A stretch of 64,000 nt of DNA, from assembly GCF_001953745.1 (NCBI RefSeq), contig NZ_LWLN01000002.1:310001-374000 (forward strand), in the 5' to 3' direction. Source of the stretch: Natrinema saccharevitans. GTDB taxonomy: Archaea; Halobacteriota; Halobacteria; Halobacteriales; Natrialbaceae. Below, one piece after another: positions 53,597 through 61,489 of the stretch (the stretch's first letter is position 1; each line of letters starts with the position of its first letter). The notes beneath the pieces were generated by a model. The model was not told the origin of the DNA and did not search any database. It worked only from the letters and a program-made list of their open reading frames with translations. Position numbers and translations under genes: made by a program.

Positions 53597-55140
53597 TGAA
53601 GGAAACGAGATCCACGATGGACCGACGTACCGCACTGCAGACGACGATCGGCGCCGCGACGCTCGCCGTCGCGGGCTGTCTCTCGAACGATCCCGACGAT
53701 GCCGACTTTCGCATCGGGGGCCCGTGGAAACCGAGCCGCGATCCGCTCGACGGCGGGAGCCAGATTCGCCGTCTCGGCATCACCGAGGCGCTGGTTGGCG
53801 TCGACTACGACGCGAACCCGACGCCGGAGCTCGCGACCGAGTGGGAGCGCCTCGACGAGTACCGCTGGGAGTTCGCGCTTCGAGAGGACGTCCCGTTTCA
53901 CGACGGCGAGTCGCTGGACGCGGCAGCCGCCGTCGAATCGCTCCGACGGACCGCCGACGCCAGCGCGTTCGCGGACGTCCCGATTGACACGATCGAGGCC
54001 GTCGACGAGGGCACCGTCGCCGTCGAAACTGAGACGCCGTTCACGCCGTTGCCGGCCCACCTCTCGCGCAACGAGGCAGTACTGCTCAGTCCCGAGGCGA
54101 TCGATGGGGACGGGTCGGTCACCGAACCCGTGAGTACCGGCCCGTTTGCAGTCGACACGTTCCAACCCGGCACCGAGCTACGAGCCGTCCGTAACGACGA
54201 CTACTACGGGGAGCGACCCGAGATCGAAACCGTCCGCTACGAGGTCGTCGACGACGACCAGACCCGGCGGATGAAACTCGAGAACGGCGAACTCGAGATG
54301 GCTCGCATCCTGCCCCACGAGATGGTTAGCGCGCTCGAATCGACCGACGGGATCGACGTCTACACGCCCGAGATTCCGCGGATCAGATTCCTCACGTTCG
54401 ACACCCAGTCGGAGCCGTTCGACGACGTCCGCGTTCGGTGGGCGGTCGATCACGCGATCGACCGGTCGACAATCACCGAGAGAATTCTCAACGACATCGA
54501 CGATCCCGCCGCGGGGCCGTTTTCGCCGGAACTGACGGAGTGGGCGAACCCGAACCTCGAGACGGATCGCTACGATCCGGATCGCGCGCGGTCGCTGTTG
54601 TCCGAAGCCGACTGGACGGTTGACGGTGGGGGCGGCGTCCGAACCCGTGGCGGCGACGAACTCGCCGTCGACGTGTTTACCTTCGATGCCCGGAGCCTGC
54701 CGTTGATCGCCGAGGTGTTGCAGGACCAACTCGCTACGGTCGGGATCGATCTCGACGTGACGGTCATGGAGTACTCCACGATGGTCGATCGGGTCGGTCA
54801 GGACTCCTTTGACAGCTATCTCACGTCCTGGGGAACGCTGTGGTATCCCGATCCTGATCGGCTTTCGGACATGTTCCACTCGGAGGCTGCGTCGCTTCAC
54901 CACGGCTACGAGAACGAGCGCGTCGATACCCTACTCGAGGAGGCGCGCGAACTCGGCGAGCGCGAGGCGCGACGGGAACGCTACTACGAAGTCCAGTCGA
55001 TCGTCCGCGAGGACGCGCCGATCACGGTGTTGACGAGCTACTCGAACGTCGTCGCGACCGCGAGCGGGGTCAGCGGCTACGAACCCCACCCGACGGAATC
55101 GCGGTACGGACTCGAATCGATCACGCTCGAGGAATCATGA
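53596..55140 (+). CDS. Peptide/nickel-type ABC substrate-binding lipoprotein
   Basis: 514 residues from ATG 53596 (ATG 53617 is an alternative that leaves the signal 'MDRRTALQTTIGAATLAVAG' intact). Tat-type twin Arg and lipobox 'AGC' anchor it outside. SBP family 5 features: 'RLGITEALVGVDYDANPTPE', 'FALREDVPFHDGESL' near 95, 'EPVSTGPFAVDTFQPGTEL' near 178 and 'FDDVRVRWAVDHAIDRSTI'. The spacing of the first part resembles NikA-type proteins, but peptide binding is equally possible. Confidence 0.9.
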   Translation: MKETRSTMDRRTALQTTIGAATLAVAGCLSNDPDDADFRIGGPWKPSRDPLDGGSQIRRLGITEALVGVDYDANPTPELATEWERLDEYRWEFALREDVPFHDGESLDAAAAVESLRRTADASAFADVPIDTIEAVDEGTVAVETETPFTPLPAHLSRNEAVLLSPEAIDGDGSVTEPVSTGPFAVDTFQPGTELRAVRNDDYYGERPEIETVRYEVVDDDQTRRMKLENGELEMARILPHEMVSALESTDGIDVYTPEIPRIRFLTFDTQSEPFDDVRVRWAVDHAIDRSTITERILNDIDDPAAGPFSPELTEWANPNLETDRYDPDRARSLLSEADWTVDGGGGVRTRGGDELAVDVFTFDARSLPLIAEVLQDQLATVGIDLDVTVMEYSTMVDRVGQDSFDSYLTSWGTLWYPDPDRLSDMFHSEAASLHHGYENERVDTLLEEARELGEREARRERYYEVQSIVREDAPITVLTSYSNVVATASGVSGYEPHPTESRYGLESITLEES

Positions 55141-55815
55141 CAGGATCCGAGCAAACGGCGGACGACGTCAAAGCGGCCGTCCGAGAGTACTGGGACGACC
55201 GCGCCGACTCGTTCGACGCCGACAGTCAGCACGGCATTCACAGCGACGCCCAACGCGACGCGTGGCTGTCGGTACTGTCCGTGGCGGGTGAACCGACGAA
55301 ACGAATCCTCGATGTCGGCTGCGGCACCGGCGTGATCTCGCTGCTGTTAGCGGAGCTCGGACACGACGTCAACGGGCATCGACTTCGCTCCGAAGATGCT
55401 CGAGCAGGCGCGAACGACGGTCGAGCAGTCGGACCGATCCGCCACGTTCCGACACGGCGACGCGGAGAATCTAGCCCAGCCCACTGACGCGTACGACGTG
55501 GTGACGGCACGTCACCTCATCTGGACGCTCCCCGATCCGGAGCGCGCGATCGACGAGTGGCGACGCGTCGTCCGCCCCGGCGGGCGGCTCGTCTTGATCG
55601 CGGGACACTGGGATTTCGACGAGACGTTCGAGGGCTACGAGGAGATCCGCGACGACCTGCCGCTGTACGACGGTCGCCCGCCCGCAGAGCTGGCGGCGTT
55701 CCTTCGAGATCGGGGCCTCGAGAACGTCGAGTACGAACCGTTAGTCGACTCTGCGCTCTGGGGACAGGAGCCGAATTACGAGACGTATATGATGGTCGGC
55801 GACACGTCCGAGTGA
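55137..55815 (+). pseudogene. Class I SAM methyltransferase with one frameshift
   Basis: ATG 55137 overlaps the binding-protein stop. The frame carries 'VREYWDDRADSFDADSQHGI' and SAM motif I 'ILDVGCGTGVISLLLAELGH'. Near 55377 an extra base shifts the frame; the continuation 'IDFAPKMLEQARTTVEQSDR', 'HGDAENLAQPTDAYDVVTAR' and 'VRPGGRLVLIAGHWDF' ends at TGA 55815. A single indel could be a sequencing error. The gene belongs to the ABC operon; methyltransferases beside nickel-type importers may make or modify a metal chelator, but that is inference. Confidence 0.8.
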
Positions 55816-55845
55816 CAGTCCGTACATCGGAGCGGGACGGCCGCG

Positions 55846-56574
55846 TCACGAACTGACACTTCCTGCCGTTGGGTCCTGTTGGACGGTCCCGACCCGCTCG
55901 AGAAACGACACGAGCGCCTCGACGGCCGTCTCGAACACCGCTTTCCCCTGCTCGGCCGAAGCGTCAGTCGCGTCACCGACTGCGCCGTTCTCGCTAAACT
56001 CGTCGGTAAACTGGTGGACGACGCCCCCGTCGACCGTGTCGGTCCACGCGGCGGCGTCACCGGCAACTGGCTCACCGACGTCGTCCGGACGGAGGTGGAG
56101 TAACACGGCCGTCTCGAGTTCGCCCGCGTGACCGACGTGTTCGTCGACGGCGCGCATCCACTCCCAGCGGGACACCTCGAGTTCGATAGCGTCCGCTTCG
56201 GTCACCTCGCGGGCGAGATGCGAGAGGGTCTCGCCGTTGCCGCCGTGACCGTTGACGAAGACGACCGTCTCGACGCTCGAGTCCGCAAGCGACTCGACGA
56301 CATCGCGAGCGTAGCGACGGAGCGTCTCCGTCGACACCGACAGCGTCCCGGGAAAACGACCGTGGTAGGGCGCGACGCCGACCGGTAGCGCCGGGAGTAC
56401 GACTGACTCGCCGTCCCACGTCCGATCAGCCTCGCTCGCCATCGCGCGAGCGATGATCGTGTCGGTCCCGACGGGCGCGTGCGGACCGTGTTGTTCCGTA
56501 CTCCCGACGGGAACGAGCGCCGTCGTCGGTGCCGCTGTCTCGATATCGGTCCAGGAACTCGTCTCGAGTTGCAT
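55846..56574 (-). CDS. Creatininase-family amidohydrolase
   Basis: 242 residues. 'VPVGSTEQHGPHAPVGTDTI' near residue 22 contributes the metal-binding Glu, His and Asp; 'FVNGHGGNGETLSHLAREV' near 107 is the family hallmark. 'HAGELETAVLLHLRP' carries the downstream ligand Glu. Family members hydrolyse creatinine, act on formamide intermediates of riboflavin/F420 synthesis, or cleave peptides (MftE). The substrate here is unknown; it converges on the ABC-methyltransferase operon. Confidence 0.88.
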   Translation of the reverse strand: MQLETSSWTDIETAAPTTALVPVGSTEQHGPHAPVGTDTIIARAMASEADRTWDGESVVLPALPVGVAPYHGRFPGTLSVSTETLRRYARDVVESLADSSVETVVFVNGHGGNGETLSHLAREVTEADAIELEVSRWEWMRAVDEHVGHAGELETAVLLHLRPDDVGEPVAGDAAAWTDTVDGGVVHQFTDEFSENGAVGDATDASAEQGKAVFETAVEALVSFLERVGTVQQDPTAGSVSS

Positions 56575-56660
56575 GACCGATACTACCGACGGGACCGATT
56601 AAGTGACTTCGACTTCATCGAGGTGATGGCCGTTTCCCCCCACTGAAGCGTGCGATGATC

Positions 56661-56743
56661 TATAGTAGCTCTTGAAACGATTCACACACCGATCGCAGCG
56701 TTGTCCTGCGATCGGGTGCGCATTGACTTTCAGGAGCTACTAT
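56661..56743. repeat. MITE copy G
   Basis: TAGTAGCTCTTGAAACG ... CTTTCAGGAGCTACTA. Left flank TA, right flank TC (mutated or altered by the adjoining copy). It belongs to the GCTC sub-variant with copies C and F. Confidence 0.9.
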
Positions 56744-56745
56744 CG

Positions 56746-56815
56746 AAGCCACCGAAATGACGAACACACTGATCGCAATGCCGTCATGTGAGCAGGTGTG
56801 CGTTGCCGTTGTCGC
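56746..56815. repeat. Degenerate MITE copy I, next to copy G
   Basis: 'AGCCACCGAAATGACGAACA' followed by CACTGATCGCAATGCCGTC and GCAGGTGTGCGTTGCCGTTG parallels the interior of the other copies base for base, with many substitutions and lost termini. This is probably an old insertion. Confidence 0.6.
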
Positions 56816-56991
56816 TAATCCACTTTGCAAGCAAGTTACAGCGGGATGCAGGTTCCGATTACGAGCGGCTCCACGTCTTCTGGCCGAGTCATCTTCGTTA
56901 ACTCGAGACCGGAGTTACTAGTTCGTAGCAACCTCATTAACCCTATTCTCAATAACTCTTTTAGAGTCTTGGAGCCTCAGTTATTACTATA
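56816..56991. other. AT-rich leader of the zinc-finger gene
   Basis: No gene. 'CAATAACTCTTTTAGAG' and 'TTATTACTATAATG' lie directly before ATG 56992; the second is a good TATA candidate, though very close to the start. Confidence 0.35.
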
Positions 56992-57144
56992 ATGTCGTAC
57001 ACCTGCTCCAGTTGCGATGCACAGTTCCAGAGCGCCGCCGGCGTGACCCAGCACGTCGCACTTCACCACAACACGTGTGCCGAGTGTGACGAAAAGTTCG
57101 ACGACACTGATTCGCTGCGCGAGCACATCCACGAGAGTCACTGA
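56992..57144 (+). CDS. Two-zinc-finger microprotein
   Basis: 50 residues starting 'MSYTCSSCDAQFQSAAGV'. Finger 1 is Cys-X2-Cys ... His-X4-His ('TCSSC' to 'QHVALHH'). Finger 2 is Cys-X2-Cys ... His-X3-His ('TCAECDEKFDDTDSLREH' then 'IHESH'). Both are classical C2H2 spacing, so the whole protein is two fingers. Haloarchaea encode many such microproteins; some regulate motility or biofilm. Its TATA-like upstream region suggests expression. Confidence 0.85.
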   Translation: MSYTCSSCDAQFQSAAGVTQHVALHHNTCAECDEKFDDTDSLREHIHESH

Positions 57145-57218
57145 GTAATCACTACGCCACGGAAGAGATCCGTCTCGGCCACGATACTGATTTTTCGCTA
57201 CAAGACGAAACCACGAAC

Positions 57219-57710
57219 GTGCCCGAAGACACGTACAGCTACGAACCGATTGGGGTGATTCGGACGCCGTTCGAATCACCAGAAGGGATGCCGATTCAAC
57301 CGACCGGGGCGGATTCGGTCACGGGAACCGTCGAGATCGAGGCGTCGTATGCGGATGGATTAGCGGATCTTGCCGAGTTCTCGCACTGTATCCTGTTGTA
57401 CCATTTTCACGCATCTGGCGATGACGTTCCCCTACGGGTCGAACCGTTTCTCGATGACGAACGGCGAGGCGTCTTCTCGACACGGGCGCCACAACGTCCG
57501 AATTCGATCGGCCTCTCCGTTGTGGCAATCGAGTCCGTCACAGAACAGGAACTGACCGTGAGCGGTATCGACGTCGTCGATGGGACACCGTTGCTGGATA
57601 TCAAACCGTTCGTTCCCGAGTTCGATATCCCGTCCGAGGTGCAGACGGGCTGGCTCGATGCGTCGGAATCGACGATCCGATCAGAACAGGCCGACAAGCG
57701 GTTTCTCTGA
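57219..57710 (+). CDS. trmO: tRNA (N6-threonylcarbamoyladenosine(37)-N6)-methyltransferase TrmO
   Basis: 163 residues from GTG 57219. 'YEPIGVIRTPFESPEGMPIQ' at the N-terminus, 'LYHFHASGDDVPLRVEPFLD' in the middle, and the family signature 'FSTRAPQRPNSIGLSVVAIE' near 88. TrmO (TsaA-like) uses SAM to methylate t6A37 in tRNA-Thr. The C-terminal 'GTPLLDIKPFVPEFD' completes the family pattern. No operon partner is seen. Confidence 0.93.
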   Translation: MPEDTYSYEPIGVIRTPFESPEGMPIQPTGADSVTGTVEIEASYADGLADLAEFSHCILLYHFHASGDDVPLRVEPFLDDERRGVFSTRAPQRPNSIGLSVVAIESVTEQELTVSGIDVVDGTPLLDIKPFVPEFDIPSEVQTGWLDASESTIRSEQADKRFL

Positions 57711-58154
57711 GGCGGTCGGCCGCTACTCGTGGGTAACTTGGGCCGGACATTGGGTCCCAGCAGTGACTCGCTACGGCCCGTCGTCGCCAGTTGAGGACGT
57801 CGTCCCAAGCCGCCAGTCCGCAGCCGTTGCAGCCTCCGTCACCGATTGGTAGGCCCAGTCAGGAACACGTTCTCCTCTCTCGCGGGTCTCGTCCAACCCG
57901 ACGAACACGTATCGTTCCGTCTCGAAGTAATTTCGAAGACTCGAGCGGCCCCTTCGATCGGACGCGGACACGATACGAAGCCCTGCTGGTCGCCCGCCTC
58001 TCGGACCCGCCATCGTTCGACGAAGGACGACTCCGCGGAGACGATCCTGATGTCGCTGGTCCACGTCGAGGCGTGTTAGAGTACTCGGTTCGGTCGTCCG
58101 AACTACTCGAGAGCCCGTAACGAGAACGCGAGCGTGAGGTCGTTCGACGGTATT
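57711..58154. other. Intergenic region with ambiguous coding traces
   Basis: 444 bp between trmO and the FAD-protein gene. A minus-strand frame ending at 57771 ('RYVFVGLDETRERGERV') and a plus-strand frame ending at 58120 ('RLSDPPSFDEGRLRGDD') both have protein-like stretches. They overlap on opposite strands and neither has a credible start. One may be a decayed gene. Confidence 0.4.
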
Positions 58155-59447
58155 TCAGGACCTCCCTCTGGGAGCCGACGGGACTCTCTCCGAACCGGGC
58201 CCCTGTCGTGACGCGAGGAGTCGCTCCGCGACTCGACGAGCGCCGACGATGTTCCGGGCGAAGGGACCGACGCTGGGTTCTGCGAGCGCTCCCGAAACGG
58301 ACACCGCAGAACGGGTGCCGTCGGTCCTTCGCCACGCGAGCGTCCGGTCGTCGAGGACCGGAAAGCCGTCGGCCCCACGCTCGAGTGACAACGATTCGGC
58401 GACGGATCCGACCAAGGGGTGTTCCGGGATCGGATCGAGTCCGGTCGCGAGGACGACCTGCGCAATCGTTGCGGTCGTGCCGTCGTCGAACCGCACGAGC
58501 AATCCGTCGTCCGTCGCGTATGCAGACGCGATCTCGCCCCGGCGGATGTCGAGGCCGTTACAGTCACGGGCCTCGTCCAGCCGACGTTCGACGTACGGGG
58601 GGATCGTCGCATCGTTGCGAGCGGCTCGGATCCGGTCGAGACGGGCCTTCGATCCCGGTGGGAGCGTGTGGATCTCCCGTTCGACGTGTCGCCAGTTGAT
58701 CCAGTACGGGTCGGCTTCGGTCAGTTCGACCTCGAGGTCGTGACGCGAGAGGAGTGTCACGTCTGTGTGTTCCGAGAGGCTGCAGGCGAGTTGCCCAGCG
58801 GTAATGCCGCCCCCAACGACGAACGTGGGTCCCGCAAATTCCGCTGCTTTCATCGGATCGAACTCGTCGTCCCAGACGTGTACGAGCGGGGCGTCGTCGG
58901 GGAGTGACGTCGCCCACGTCGGAACCGTCGGCGAGCTACCGAGTCCGATGGCCAGCACGACGCGGCGAGCCTCGAGCGTCCCCATGTCCGTCCGTACTTC
59001 GAGTCGGTCACCCGTCCCAGTCCTCGTCACTCCCGTTACCCTCGACTGGCGGTGACACTCCTCGATGCGACGCCGATCGATGACGGAGCGGGCGTGATCG
59101 AGGAAGAGTTTGCGCGTCGGTCGGTTCGGATAGTTCTCCGTCGAGACGAGCTCGTCCTCCCGACCCGCCCCCTCCGCGAACGATTCGAGCGAGAACGGCT
59201 CCGTGTCGATGTGCTGGACGAACGTCGACCGGAGCGTCCGCAGTCCACACTGACGGGCCTTCGCCACGAAGGACGCGAGTAACTGCTCGCGGGGTTCGAC
59301 GAGACGGAGATCCTGGTGACTGTACTCCCCCTCGGCGAGGAGATAGTTCGCCAGGCACGTTCCGTGAATGCCGCCACCGATGATCACGCACTCGTAGGGT
59401 TGTCGACCGCTCGACGTGTGATCGGCGTCCGGTCCGTCGTCGGTCAC
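58155..59447 (-). CDS. FAD/NAD(P)-binding oxidoreductase in the Zn/Mn transport operon
   Basis: 430 residues from GTG 59447, which overlaps the permease stop (GTGA). Two dinucleotide folds: 'ECVIIGGGIHGTCLANYLL' near residue 20 and 'PTFVVGGGITAGQLACSLSE' near 210. 'VVLATGLDPIPEHPLVG' is typical of flavin monooxygenase/lysine N-hydroxylase-like proteins. Its coupling to a metal ABC transporter is unusual. It could modify a chelator or act in metal reduction; this is inference. The C-terminal tail (after about 400) is variable. Confidence 0.83.
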   Translation of the reverse strand: MTDDGPDADHTSSGRQPYECVIIGGGIHGTCLANYLLAEGEYSHQDLRLVEPREQLLASFVAKARQCGLRTLRSTFVQHIDTEPFSLESFAEGAGREDELVSTENYPNRPTRKLFLDHARSVIDRRRIEECHRQSRVTGVTRTGTGDRLEVRTDMGTLEARRVVLAIGLGSSPTVPTWATSLPDDAPLVHVWDDEFDPMKAAEFAGPTFVVGGGITAGQLACSLSEHTDVTLLSRHDLEVELTEADPYWINWRHVEREIHTLPPGSKARLDRIRAARNDATIPPYVERRLDEARDCNGLDIRRGEIASAYATDDGLLVRFDDGTTATIAQVVLATGLDPIPEHPLVGSVAESLSLERGADGFPVLDDRTLAWRRTDGTRSAVSVSGALAEPSVGPFARNIVGARRVAERLLASRQGPGSERVPSAPRGRS

Positions 59448-60499
59448 TCTCGCTCGCCTCCGTCGGCCTCGAGTTCGTCTCGGGTCCCTCCGGGCCATTG
59501 GCTGCGGAGCCGTCGCACGGTCGGGAGACGATGCGACAGTCCCTGGAAGCCGAGGGCGACGGCGTACACTGCGATCGCCGCAACGACGATCGAGCCACCG
59601 GCCGCGATCCCGTAGACGTACGATAGCGTTACACCGGCGATCGCCGCGAACTCGGCAGCGAGGATCGCCAGCAAGATGGACTGCTTGAAACTCCGAGCGA
59701 CCTGCGCCGCGGCGGCGACCGGAACGACGAGCATCGCAGCGACCAGGATGACGCCCATGATTTGCATCGCGCTGACGACGACGAGTGCCGTGAGTACGAC
59801 CATGAGGTGTTTGTACAAGCGAACGTTCAGCCGCGCCGCGCGGGCGGCCGTCGCGTCGAACGTGACGTACAGGAGTGGCCGGTACGCCAGCGTGACGAGG
59901 CTACCGACGAGGACGCTCATCAACACGAGGATACCGACGTTCTCCATCGAGACGGTCGCCAGACTGCCGAAGAGGTAAGCGTCGATGCCGACCGCGATGC
60001 CGCCGTCGGTTGCAGTAATGAGGATACTGCCGACGGCGAATCCCCCAGTCAGGACGATCGCCAGTGAGGTATCACTGTACGCGCCAGCGTGTTCGACGAG
60101 CAACTCGACGAGCAGTGCCGTGACGACTGCGACCACGAACGCGGTGAGCAGCGGGGACAGCGTGAGCGAGAGGGCCGAATTGAGGAACAATCCCACGGCG
60201 ACGCCGGCGAAGGCAGTGTGTGCGAGCGTATCGCCGATCATCGCCATTTCCCGATGGACGAGGAAGGTGCCGACGAGCGGTCCGATGACGGCGATACACA
60301 CCGCAGCGAGGTAGGCCCGCTGCATATAGGCATACCCGAGCATCGGCATGCCGAGCAGGTCGGCCAGCACGTCCAGTCCGGCGCCGAAGATGTGGTCGAG
60401 GAACCACTCGAGGCCGTCGAGGAGTATGCCACCAATCCGTCGGACGGTCGTTGCTTCGTCGAACGGCAGGCTTACGTCGAGAGCGGAGGCTCCTATCAT
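59444..60499 (-). CDS. znuB: Zn/Mn-type ABC transporter permease
   Basis: 351 residues, about eight helices of the ABC-3 family. 'MQRAYLAAVCIAVIGPLVGT' starts the core, 'LVHREMAMIGDTLAHTAFAG' is the conserved cytoplasmic loop, and 'AMQIMGVILVAAMLVVPVAA' the later helix. N-terminal extension of about 50 residues. The gene is two bases downstream of the ATPase gene. Zinc versus manganese cannot be resolved here; the His-rich binding protein favours zinc. Confidence 0.9.
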   Translation of the reverse strand: MIGASALDVSLPFDEATTVRRIGGILLDGLEWFLDHIFGAGLDVLADLLGMPMLGYAYMQRAYLAAVCIAVIGPLVGTFLVHREMAMIGDTLAHTAFAGVAVGLFLNSALSLTLSPLLTAFVVAVVTALLVELLVEHAGAYSDTSLAIVLTGGFAVGSILITATDGGIAVGIDAYLFGSLATVSMENVGILVLMSVLVGSLVTLAYRPLLYVTFDATAARAARLNVRLYKHLMVVLTALVVVSAMQIMGVILVAAMLVVPVAAAAQVARSFKQSILLAILAAEFAAIAGVTLSYVYGIAAGGSIVVAAIAVYAVALGFQGLSHRLPTVRRLRSQWPGGTRDELEADGGERE

Positions 60500-60501
60500 G
60501 G

Positions 60502-61275
60502 TCAGTGGTCGTGGTGGAGGACGTGCTGGTCAGTTCCGTACGCTTGCTCGAGAGCGTCCGTTTCGACGAACGCGCTCGGGTCACCGTCGAAGTACAGCTG
60601 CCGGTTGAGACACGCGATATCAGTCGCGTAGGTGGTGACGACTCCGATGTCGTGCTCGATGAGGATAACGGTCAGCCCGGTCGCGTTCAGGTCGGCCAGG
60701 AGGCTGTAGAACTCCTCTCTGGATTCGGCATCGACGCCGACCGTCGGTTCGTCGAGCGCGAGCAGATCGGCCTCGGACGCGAGCGCGCGAGCGATGAAGA
60801 CTCGCTGCCGTTGGCCGCCGGACAGTCGGCCGACGCGACGCGACGCGAGATCGGTGATGCCGACTCGTTCCATCGCCCCTTCGACCGCTCGCCGATCCTT
60901 ACTCGAGAATCGGCCGACGAGTCGCCGCGGGTAGCGCCCCATCTCGACCACTTCTCGGACCGTGATCGGCATATCGCGCGCCGCTTCCGTCGCGTCCTGT
61001 GCGACGTATCCGATTCGTTCGCCCGCATCAAACTCGTCTGCCGGCTCGCCGAACAGGGTGACAGTCCCGTCGTCGGGCCGGCGGAGGCCGAGCATCAGAT
61101 CGAGCAACGTACTCTTGCCGCTCCCGTTCGGCCCGACCAATCCGAGGAAGGACCCGGGTTCGACGTCGATCGACACCGACTCGAGAACCGGAACTTCTCC
61201 GTAGCCGAACGTGGCGTTATCGACGCTGATGAGTGGCTTCGCCGACCGTTCGCTCTTTGCAGTTGCGGTCGTCAT
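60502..61275 (-). CDS. znuC: Zn/Mn-type ABC transporter ATPase
   Basis: 257 residues from ATG 61275 ('MTTATAKSERSAKPLISVDN'); 61 in-frame codons upstream have no family similarity. Walker A 'GLVGPNGSGKSTLLDLML', signature 'RLSGGQRQRVFIARALA', Walker B 'LLALDEPTVGVDAESRE' and H-loop 'LIEHDIGVVT'. The last 20 residues contain 'DQHVLHHDH', a histidine-rich tail that may bind zinc. Confidence 0.92.
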   Translation of the reverse strand: MTTATAKSERSAKPLISVDNATFGYGEVPVLESVSIDVEPGSFLGLVGPNGSGKSTLLDLMLGLRRPDDGTVTLFGEPADEFDAGERIGYVAQDATEAARDMPITVREVVEMGRYPRRLVGRFSSKDRRAVEGAMERVGITDLASRRVGRLSGGQRQRVFIARALASEADLLALDEPTVGVDAESREEFYSLLADLNATGLTVILIEHDIGVVTTYATDIACLNRQLYFDGDPSAFVETDALEQAYGTDQHVLHHDH

Positions 61276-61489
61276 CGGCAGTCGTCGAGGTCGACGAACG
61301 AGTCCCCGTACGCCGTTATCCACGTCGTCGATCGATACGGAGCAGCCACGTCCGGCGGATAAATCGTACAGATGGATCTGTGGGATCGACCGGCGATCAG
61401 TGCCGTTACTCCCGAACGTGGACGATCGGACGGCCCGGGTTCGGCGTTCCCGTCCCACTCCGGTTCGGGGTCGCCAGACGTGGATTCGG

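Noticed and set aside
57771-58120. Possible genes on either strand between trmO and the FAD protein
   Set aside because: The two candidates overlap antisense, lack starts and are not recognisable; described only as coding traces.
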